Both the position numbers and the translations under genes were made by a program. Shown one piece after another: positions 24,813-33,600 of a stretch of DNA of 64,000 nucleotides. This DNA is from Candidatus Omnitrophota bacterium (lineage in GTDB: Bacteria > Hinthialibacterota > Hinthialibacteria > OLB16), in assembly GCA_020632575.1 (NCBI GenBank), contig JACKFH010000004.1, positions 244,964-308,963 of the forward strand, in the 5' to 3' direction. Within the stretch, counting starts at the first letter, position 1. The number at the start of each line of letters is the position of its first letter. A model generated the notes under the pieces. That model saw only the letters and a program-made list of their open reading frames with translations, was not told where the DNA came from and made no database searches.

Positions 24813-25565
24813 ATGTTACGCTCTCTGAATCACTTGTTCGAATACGAAATTGCGGCGTTGGATGGGACCATTGGATCCGTCTACGATTACTATTTTGACG
24901 ATAAGGACTGGAAGGTTCGATACATCGCCCTAGACACAGGCAACTGGTTGCCCGGCAAGCGAGTGTTGGTGACTCCCGATGTCGTTTGGAAGGCGGATTG
25001 GTCGAACCATCAGTTGCATGTCAACCTGACCATCGATCAGATCGAGAACAGCCCCTCGATCGAGTCGAAACAAACCGTTTCCGAAAAACGGATTAAGGAA
25101 AACGCTGGCGCTCTGCCATGGCCCTATTTCTATGGAGACCCGATCGGCGGAGCCTATCCCGCGGCGGTGATTCTGCCCCCGCTCGAATCGACCGTGATCG
25201 CCGACGATCCGGAAAAAGCGCCGGCGGAACCCGAATGTCACCTTCGCGGCGTGAGAGAGGTCGAGAATTATCACATTGAAGCCACGGATGGAGAAATCGG
25301 GCACCTCGAGGACTTCATCGCGGATGATGAGACCTGGACGATTCGATATTTGGTGGTGAACACCGCCAACTGGATATCGGGCAAGAAAGTCCTAATCGAT
25401 CCTGAATGGGCGGACTATTTCAACTGGGCCGACTCGGTTGTCCGGTTGGACCTGAGCCGAGAGGAGATCAAGAACTCCCCCGAATACGAACCGGACTTGC
25501 CGGTCAATCGGGAGTTCGAGACGCGGCTCTATGACTTTTATGGCCGTCCGAAATATTGGTTGTAG
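24813..25565 (+). CDS. Protein with two PRC-barrel domains
   Basis: 250 residues from the ATG at 24813, which is preceded by AAAGGAGG (24796-24803); an earlier ATG at 24780 would put this ribosome site inside the gene. The two PRC-barrel domains match each other: DGTIGSVYDYYFDDKDWKVR with NWLPGKRVLVTPD, and DGEIGHLEDFIADDETWTIR with NWISGKKVLIDPEW. Between them is a Pro-rich linker with FYGDPIGGAYP. PRC-barrel proteins occur in photosynthetic reaction-centre H subunits, RimM and many stress-linked small proteins; no enzymatic motif is seen. No signal peptide is visible. It is directly followed by dodecin. Confidence 0.88.
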   Translation: MLRSLNHLFEYEIAALDGTIGSVYDYYFDDKDWKVRYIALDTGNWLPGKRVLVTPDVVWKADWSNHQLHVNLTIDQIENSPSIESKQTVSEKRIKENAGALPWPYFYGDPIGGAYPAAVILPPLESTVIADDPEKAPAEPECHLRGVREVENYHIEATDGEIGHLEDFIADDETWTIRYLVVNTANWISGKKVLIDPEWADYFNWADSVVRLDLSREEIKNSPEYEPDLPVNREFETRLYDFYGRPKYWL

Positions 25566-25605
25566 TGAATTGAAAGAAAAGACTGAAAGAAAGGGCTCAA
25601 ACGAT

Positions 25606-25812
25606 ATGGACAATCACATCTACAAGATCATCGAAGTGACCGGAACCTCCGAAAAATCCCAGGAGTCGGCCATTCAAAACGCAATCAAAAAGGCTGGAGA
25701 AACTGTGCGCAACATGCGGTGGTTTACTGTGACCGAAACGCGGGGCGACATTGATGGGGACCATGTGGCTCATTGGCAGGTCACCGTGAGGATTGGCTTC
25801 CGACTCGACTAA
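25606..25812 (+). CDS. Dodecin (flavin-binding)
   Basis: 68 residues from the ATG at 25606, an ordinary dodecin length. It begins YKIIEVTGTSEKSQESAIQ and contains ALKKA-like AIKKAGETV and the MRWFTVTETRG strand with the aromatic residue that stacks on flavin, then HWQVTVRIGFRLD with the Gln that contacts the isoalloxazine. Dodecins form hollow dodecamers that store or buffer flavin (FMN or riboflavin) and reduce photochemical damage. It follows the PRC-barrel gene by 40 bp on the same strand and is likely co-transcribed with it. Confidence 0.92.
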   Translation: MDNHIYKIIEVTGTSEKSQESAIQNAIKKAGETVRNMRWFTVTETRGDIDGDHVAHWQVTVRIGFRLD

Positions 25813-25818
25813 AAAACT

Positions 25819-26541
25819 TCAAATAGGAGCAATTTCCAATAAGAGGTAAGCGGGGTCCTTGCGGGGGCCCCTTACTTTATCCGTCGGTCCGGGGAGTTCC
25901 CGAAGCCTGTGAATCGTTCCCCCTCCTTTTTCGACCGCTCGGCTGTAATCCTCGATTGTCCAATGGTAATCGATGAATCGAACGGGCTGCACTTTCTCAT
26001 TGTCCAAAACGACTCGATAAGGTGAACCGGAATCCCAATAATGAAAGATGGGTGAAGTCTCCAAGTGGAATTCCTCGTGGCGCTCCTCATGGAAACAAGG
26101 ATGTGTGATGACAACCCAGAGTTTTCCCTTTGGACTGAGCGATTGAACGAGACCCTGCATCGCCTGATCAATTCTGCCGCGAGTTTCCATCATCATCAAT
26201 GTCAAACTACAGACCGCGGCGTCGAATTTGGAGTTGAAAGGAAGGACTGTTTCGTTTCCTTGGATGAGATGTATCCTGTCACGCAGAGTTAGCGGCAATG
26301 CCGAAAGAGAGTTCTTCGCCCCCTCCAGCATTTCGTGGTTCTCATCCATAAGCACGAAAGAGTTCGGTCCCTCGAGGGCGAACTGACGCGACAAGCGACC
26401 GTCTCCGCAGCCAAAATCCAAAAGGTTGCAGCCGCGAAGATCGCTTCTTAACTCCTTGATCGCGGCGAAGACCAGGTCCACATGAGATTGCTTCCCAAGA
26501 TCCAAGTAGGATTCACTGATTTCTTTTGTCCATATCGTCAT
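25819..26541 (-). CDS. Class I SAM-dependent methyltransferase
   Basis: 240 residues. Motif I is NLLDFGCGDGRLSRQF, with the acidic motif II in FVLMDENHEML, and motif IV in FDAAVCSLTLMMM. The C-terminal half (KLWVVITHPCFHEE, then IDYHWTIEDYSRAVEKGG) is like Methyltransf_11/25 small-molecule methyltransferases. Substrate unknown. It ends convergently with dodecin, 6 bp away, and is divergent from the CHAD gene; the 26598 palindrome lies 57 bp upstream of its start as well as 99 bp upstream of CHAD. Confidence 0.85.
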   Translation of the reverse strand: MTIWTKEISESYLDLGKQSHVDLVFAAIKELRSDLRGCNLLDFGCGDGRLSRQFALEGPNSFVLMDENHEMLEGAKNSLSALPLTLRDRIHLIQGNETVLPFNSKFDAAVCSLTLMMMETRGRIDQAMQGLVQSLSPKGKLWVVITHPCFHEERHEEFHLETSPIFHYWDSGSPYRVVLDNEKVQPVRFIDYHWTIEDYSRAVEKGGGTIHRLRELPGPTDKVRGPRKDPAYLLLEIAPI

Positions 26542-26597
26542 TGAAATTCAGATCCAATACCTCTACATCATGCCGGCATTCGGAGAGGGAGGTAATC

Positions 26598-26608
26598 GGG
26601 GAATTCCC
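26598..26608. promoter_or_regulatory. GGGGAATTCCC palindrome between methyltransferase and CHAD genes
   Basis: The dyad GGGAATTCCC is flanked by TC on the left and GA on the right, making TCGGGGAATTCCCGA (26596-26610). It starts 99 bp before the CHAD start, in the shared divergent region. Confidence 0.5.
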
Positions 26609-26696
26609 GATCGACGACTAATGTTTTTCCCGATGGTATCCTCGAAGGGATTTTATCAGACTGATCCAACAGGATCTTTGGATCGGGCGTTCGTCG

Positions 26697-27635
26697 ATGT
26701 CACTTAAAATCAAAAAGAAAGAAAAACTGGAGACCGCATTCCCGCGTATCTTGCGGGAACAGGTGGATGAGGCGTTGTCATGTCTCAAGAATGGAGAGCT
26801 GGGAAAGAATGAGGCGATTCATGAGTGTCGCAAATGCATGAAGAAGATCCGAGGTCTCGCCCGACTCTATCGTGGCTCTCTCGGAAAAGATTATCGACGG
26901 ATCAACACCACTTTTCGTGACACCGCTCGTATCCTTTCGGATCTCCGAGATCGGGGAGTCCTTCTGGAGACTTTTCACGCGCTCAATGATTTTGTCGATC
27001 GTAATCTCTTAAAATCCCCGGGCGTCCGCGCCTTCGAACAACACCTCCAAGAAGAGTTCGAGCGTGTCGAGGGTGACCCGGACCTTGGCGCCGACCAAAT
27101 GATGAAAGACGCCGCCAAACGTCTCAAGAAAGCGCGAAAGGATTTCAAGGACTGCGCCCCGTCGAGTGAAGGGTTCGACTCCATCCAAGACGGGTTGCAA
27201 AAGACCTACAAGAGAGGGCGGAAAGGTCTTCCCCGCGCGCGTGAAAATCCGACCACCGAGAATTTTCATGACTGGCGCAAGCGAGTGAAATACCACCGTT
27301 ATCACATGCGCGTCCTGCAAAACCTTTGGAAGCCTCCGATCAAGGCGCGTCGGAAGGAACTCAAGGAATTGACCGACCTGATCGGCGATGAACACGATCT
27401 CGCCCTTCTGGATTCGGCAATCCGGGACAGCGCCCATGAATTTATGACTTACGAAGAAATCGAACGACTCCGCGAGGCGATCGCCCAAAGACGGGATGAC
27501 CTCCGAGGACGCGCGATTCTCCTCGGCGAGAAAATCTACGCGGAGAAAAAATGCAAGCTTACCAAGAGGATCCGGTCCTATTGGAAAACCTGGGTCACTG
27601 AAAAAGAGACCCAAGCCTTTTCACTGTCTTCATAG
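26697..27635 (+). CDS. CHAD domain protein
   Basis: 312 residues. The conserved histidine-containing helical motifs are seen in AIHECRKCMKKIRGLARLYRG and, in the second half, in FHDWRKRVKYHRYHMRVL. The many Lys and Arg residues on amphipathic helices match the polyphosphate-binding role reported for CHAD domains, which often accompany CYTH or polyphosphate kinase. Here the CHAD domain stands alone with no CYTH. It could localise to polyphosphate granules. The gene follows a divergent methyltransferase and shares the upstream palindrome with two stress-type genes. The ribosome site before ATG 26697 is weak. Confidence 0.9.
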   Translation: MSLKIKKKEKLETAFPRILREQVDEALSCLKNGELGKNEAIHECRKCMKKIRGLARLYRGSLGKDYRRINTTFRDTARILSDLRDRGVLLETFHALNDFVDRNLLKSPGVRAFEQHLQEEFERVEGDPDLGADQMMKDAAKRLKKARKDFKDCAPSSEGFDSIQDGLQKTYKRGRKGLPRARENPTTENFHDWRKRVKYHRYHMRVLQNLWKPPIKARRKELKELTDLIGDEHDLALLDSAIRDSAHEFMTYEEIERLREAIAQRRDDLRGRAILLGEKIYAEKKCKLTKRIRSYWKTWVTEKETQAFSLSS

Positions 27636-27652
27636 CAACAAGTGAATCTTCC

Positions 27653-30600
27653 TCACTCCTCCAAAGCATCCCTCAAGCGGGCCAAGAGATCGGCCTGATT
27701 GATTACATTGTCCGGCTCCAGGTCAATCGATTTGTCGAAACCTTCATCGAGGCTTTGGGTGTACCAGGCTGCGGCGACTCGCATCAGGTAAATCGCGATG
27801 TCCCCGCTCTTCACCTCGGTCGTGTAGGTCGGATCTTGGTCGGTCTCCACATTGCCCGCCACATCAAGTGCGAGAATGTAATACTGGTAGACCCCATCCC
27901 CTCCAGTCTTTGCGGTGTCTAACAGAGCCGGACTCTGGTCAAATGTTGTTGGGTATTGTGTCCAACCGGCCCCGTCTTTGTTGTACCAGACCTGAACGCC
28001 CGCGAGTCCCGACCCGCCTTCCGGGTCGGACCCCTCCCAGTCGATGTTGATCGTGCTGCTGACCAGAGTGTCGCCCGGCTGATTGGTGATCGTCGAACTC
28101 GGAATGGCGGGATCGTATTGGAGCGTGAACACGGTGCCCCAGGGCGATTCAGCCCCGAGCGAATCTCGCACTTTCATTCGAAGATAGGAGGTGTACCCCC
28201 CGGATTTACTATCGGGCGGTGGATCGAATGAATAAGAATCGGCGGAGGTCTTGGCCTGGATATGAGTGTTTGTGGGGTCGCTCCCCCAGGCCAGATCGTA
28301 CTCGGTGATTTCCGCTCCCTCGCCGCCGGTCGCGCCCATCCATTGGAAAGTCGGAGCCGAAACCGTGGTCTGCCATTTCTCGTCCTCGGCGCCGCCCATC
28401 TCCTGGACGGTATGAGGCAGGCTCGGAATCGTCGGATCGTATTTGAACTCGAACAAGGTCATCCAGTCAGGCGCCACATTCCCCGCGTTGTCAATGGTTT
28501 GGACTCGTAGATACAAGTCCTGGGCCCCAGAGAGTGGGCCGGGATCGAATTTCGGAGCATTGCTGGTCGCGGTCACCACCTCGCCATCCGCGGCATCGCC
28601 CCAATAGATCAGGTAGGAATCGATTCCTGCTCCACCAATATCCAGTGGGACCTCCCAGGTAAACATCGGGTCTTTGACCGCGCTCTGGACAATCCCGGTC
28701 CGCGCACCTCCCGCCTCCTTGGCCTTGTCCGGGTTATTCGGAGGTTGGGTGTCGTAACGGAAAGTGAATAAGGTCTGCCAAGCGGATGAGTTATTGAGTT
28801 GATCTCGCGTCGAGACTCGGAGATACCAGGTTCCATCTTGCACCGGTCCCGAAACCGCGTAGGAAGGGGTGGTTGTTGTGGTAACTGCAGCCTGCCCGTT
28901 TAGATCGATTCCCCAGAAGACCCGATAGTCTTTTACCCCGGACCCCATGCCATCATCCCCGTCGGTCCAGGTAAAAGTTGGTGAGCCTTGGAAGTTTTGC
29001 CAGATTCCATTGAGGACCCCGCTTGTTTCCTGAACCCGATCGGGATTCATCGGTGGTTGAATATCGTATTGGAAAGTGAACAGTGGCGGGGACCAATCCG
29101 AAAAATTACCCGCCACATCTCTTGCCCTCAGCCTGAGGTAAAGCAGAGGGGAGGCCGCGCCCACCATCCCCGGGGCAAATATCGTGTCGGTCACCGATGC
29201 GATTGAGACTGTTGCTGTGGCCGAACTCACCCAAGAGATTTCATATGAGTCGATCCCCGAATCTCCCTGATCCTCCGGTTTCGTCCATTCAAAGACGGGT
29301 GAAGCTATCGTCTTCTGCCAGACACCCGATTGGACTCCCTGGCTCTCGACCACCTGCGTGATCGCATTGGGCGCCAGGCTGTCGTAACGGAAGACAAAGA
29401 TCGTCGACCAGCTCGAAATTTTTCCGGCGTCGTTGTAGGTCCGGATGCGGAGGAAATAGGTCGCCGAATCCTCGACTAATTGAGGCGGATCGTACTGATC
29501 CTCGGTGACTGTCGCGATCGCATCGGTCCCGAATTGATCGGTCCCCCAGTAGATATCGTACTGGGTCACCTGAGCCCCCTCGCCCCCTTCCGCACCTTGC
29601 CAACTGAAGGATGGATCGGAGACCGAGTTTTGCCAGACCCCGGTGATCGCGCCGTTCTCCTCGGTGGCCGAAACGGGATTTCGCGGGATCGTCTTGTCGT
29701 ATCGGAAGACAAATTTTTGCTCCCAATCCGAAAGGTTCCCGGCGTTATCGCGTGTGCGGATTCCAAGGTATCGGACATCGAGGTGATCGACCGGACCCGG
29801 ATCGAACATTTCGGAAACCACCGTCGCGGTCGCCTCGTACATTTCCGGCTGATCCGACCAGGAGATGTCGTAGTTCATGACTCCCGACCCCTCGTCCTCG
29901 CCCGGTTCCCAAGTGAAGAGCGGATCTTTCACATCGCTCTGCCATTGGTCGCTTTCGATCGGCGGTTGCGATATGACTTCGATCGGGTTGGTCGGTTCGG
30001 TGATGTCGTATTTCGAGATGAAGAGTGTTTTCCAAGGCGAGACGTTCCCCGCGCGGTCGTAAGCGCGAACCCGCAAGTAATCCACAGAGGGACTATCTTG
30101 GGCGTCTGCCGAGTAGAGACGTTGCGGGCTGTTCTGAAGCACTGTGGTTCCAGCCACCACCTCTCCGAAATAAACATCGTAGGTGTCCGGCCCGGAACCC
30201 ATCCCGTCCTCGGCCGCGACCCATGAGAAGCTGGGGGAGGGAACATCGTTGCGCCAGGTGTCGCTCGTCGCGCCCCCTTGCTCGTTCGCCGCGGTAGGCA
30301 TGACCGGTGGATCGCCATCGAATTGGAAAGAGAAGAGATCGGCCCAGTCCGAAACATTCCCGGCGCGGTCTCTCGCGCGTGCTCGGAGGGAGTAAATAAT
30401 CGTCCCCGTGACCGAGGGCGGGCTGTACCCGCTAGTCACCACCGTGTATGTGACATCGGTTCCCATCGTGCCGGTCCCCCAATAGACATCGTAGCCTTGG
30501 AGACCGCTGCCGTTCACATCGACCGAATCGTCCCAATCGAAATTCGGGTGAGTGACCTGAGAGGTCCAGACACCGGATTGAGCGCTGGCGGTTTCGATGC

Positions 30601-33600
30601 AGTTGGCTGGGACCGAGGGGGGTGTTGGGTCGTAACGGAACCGGAACAGCGTTTTCCAAACCGAGGTGTTGCCGATGTTGTCTCGGGTTCTCACTCGGAG
30701 GAATCGAACCGCCGAGGAGGGATCGACTGTCGTTGTGAACATGGTGTCGGAGGTTGTCTGGGTCGGGGTCGCGCTATTCGCGTCCTCGCCGAAATAGACA
30801 TCGTACTCCTTGATCCCCGAGCCGAAGCCATCGGTGGCGCCGGACCAGATGAACGTGGGTTGGGAAACCGAGTTCTGCCACTCATCGTTGTGTGTCCCTC
30901 CCGCTTCGACCGCGTGGGTCGGGTTCACCGGCGCGGAGTTGTCCAACATGAAGGCGAAGGGATCCGTCCAATCCGAAACATTCCCGGCCGCGTCGAAGAC
31001 CCGGACACGGAGATAGTGGCTGGAGGGACTGCCCACCGTGGGCGGATTGAAAGATGCGGAGACGACCGTGTGTGTGGCGACAGTCACGGTGGGAGAGGTC
31101 GACCAGATCACTTCGTACCCCGCGATTCCCGACCCGCCGGAGTCGGATTCGCCAGTCCATGTGAAGTGTGGGGAAGCCACCGTGTTCTGCCATTCCCCGT
31201 TCGAGGCTCCCGAGGCTTCATCGACTTCGCTTGGCGCCGTCGGAGCCATCCCGTCATAACGGGTGATAAAGAATGTCTGCCAATCAGAGACATTCTCCTG
31301 ACGATCCCTCGTGCGAATTCTCAGGTAGTGCTCGAATGACACAGTGATCGGGGCAGGGTCGAATTCCGGTTCGGTTACTGTGGCGGTGGGGGTCGCCCCG
31401 TTCGGGTTGTCGCCCCAGTAGACATCGTAGTTGAGCACCCCGGAACCGAACGGATCAGAGGCCCCGCTCCAGGTGAAATAAAGATCCTCGGTCACATTCT
31501 GCCATACCCCGTTAGGGACGCCGTTCGTCTCGACCACATCGGTCGGGTTGTTCGGGGCGGTTTCGTCCCGGGTCCTCAGATGGAGACCATTGGGGCCGAG
31601 GCTGGTCGGCGAGAACCAACGGGACTGTTGAATCCCCATTGGGTTGTTCGCCGGATAAAGAAACCGCGCGCGCCAATGGTAGGGGACAAACTCGTTCAAT
31701 CCATCAATCGGAAGTTGAAGATCGATTCCACCCGCCATGACCTCGCTGAAATCGGTTCCACTTACCAACTGAGCATTGTTGGGAACCGAGGAGAAAATCT
31801 GAGGATACTTTGCGTACTCCGCCTGGAATTTGACCTCGCCGCGGCCATAGGCATTTGTCCCGATTCCCGTAACTCGAAAACCCTCCGAATCGGCGACTCC
31901 GCCAGGGCTGATGAGTTGCTCCGCCTCCAAGTCCTTCTGGCTGAGAACAAGAGGGATGCCGAAAGAATCGTTCCCAAAATAAACAACAGCTCTTCCTTGA
32001 TCGGAGAGACCACCGTCGTAGTAGGGGGCTCCCACCGCGAGATCGGGGACTCCGTCTCCATTGAAATCCCCGCCGCCGGACAGCGCGAAACCGAATCGGC
32101 CATTCGCTTCGGACCCAACGAGGGGGGAGAAATTGAAAGGTTCGATCCCGGAGGGCTGACCCGACCAGAGGACCGTTTTTCCTTTCGGGACCCCGCCATC
32201 CGTCGCCTGAGGCATCCCCGCCGCGACATCGAGAGTGCCGTTGCCATCGACATCGCCCAGGCCGGTGACCGAGGCCCCAAGACGGGCGTTCGCTTGGTCC
32301 GATTCAACCGTGTCGGCATCGTCGAGGCCGCCAATGCCTCCATAGAACAGGTGGACCGCGCCCTCGTTCTGCTGTCCATTGGAATAACTCGGCGCTCCGA
32401 CCAGGAGATCGGCAAACCCATCGGTGGTGACATCGCCGACCGAGGCGAGTTCGAGGTCGGTCCCAAAAGTCCCGGGTCCCGCCCCATCGATCCAATCCGG
32501 ACTGTCCGGCAACCCCGAGTGGTGGCCATGGAAGACCAGGATCGCTGCCTGATCAGAGAAGAGCGGGGAATGGGCATGTGCCGCCACCGCGAGATCGGCG
32601 TAACCATCACGGTTATAGTCGCCGGCCATTTCGAGGGCGGAACCTAGATGTGCGAATTCGGTGTTGCCCGTATAAGTCCAGGCCGGTGTCAGGTTCAATC
32701 CCGATTCGCCGCCGTAATAGACATAGACCTTCCCCTGCTCACTTTGGTCATCCGAAAAATTCCGCGCCCCGACCACCACATCGAAGAACCCGTCGCCATT
32801 GAGGTCGCCGCCCGAATCGACCGCGTACCCGAACAGAGAGTTTGCCTGTTCTCCGAAGAGGCGATCGAACGTTGGGGCGAAGGACTGCCCGGAGGTTCCA
32901 TAGTAGACATACACCGCGCCGACTTCGCTTTCCCCCCGCTGGTACTCAGGCGCTCCCACAACGAGGTCCGAGTAGCCATCACCGTTAAGATCTCCCGCCT
33001 TGGCCAGACTGAACCCGAACAGGGATTCAGTTTTCTCTCCGAGGAGAGGGAGCGACCGCGCGATCGACAACCCATCGGGAGCTCCGTAATAAACCTCGAC
33101 TCGACCGCTGTCGACTCCAACACCCGCGTCATAAGGCGCTCCAACCACGAGGTCCGTGAACCCGTCGCCGTTGAGGTCGCCGACTTCCTTGAGGTCGTAA
33201 CCGAAAAGCGATTGGCCCTGACCGCCTTTGTCGTCCCAAGTCGTCGTGGTTTTGTACCCGTGAACCTTTCCGAGGAAGAGATAAGCCGCACCCTCTTCCG
33301 AGAAGGTTCCGTCTTCTTTGTGCGCTCCAACCAGGAGATCGGAGATCCCATCCGCGTTCACATCCCCCGCAGCGGCGACCATTGCGCCAAAACGGGACCC
33401 CTCCTCCTCGCCGATCCAATCGATCGAGGTTGCGGAACGGATACCGGTGGCTGATCCGAGATAAAGTGACACTCTGCCTTTTGCATCACCATCGATTTGA
33501 TAACCGGGTGATCCTACCAGGAGATCGGCGTAACCGTCGCCGTTGTAGTCCCCCATTCCGCCGACCACTCCAAACCCGCTCTCGACCTGGTCGCCGAGTT

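Noticed and set aside
25813..25870. GC-rich dyad between dodecin and the methyltransferase as a terminator
   Set aside because: Most of it lies in the methyltransferase coding end, the stem is imperfect and no T-run follows on the dodecin strand.
28000..31600. CRISPR array suggested by regular spacing of repeats
   Set aside because: The period of about 310 bp is far too long and the repeats encode protein; there are no cas genes.
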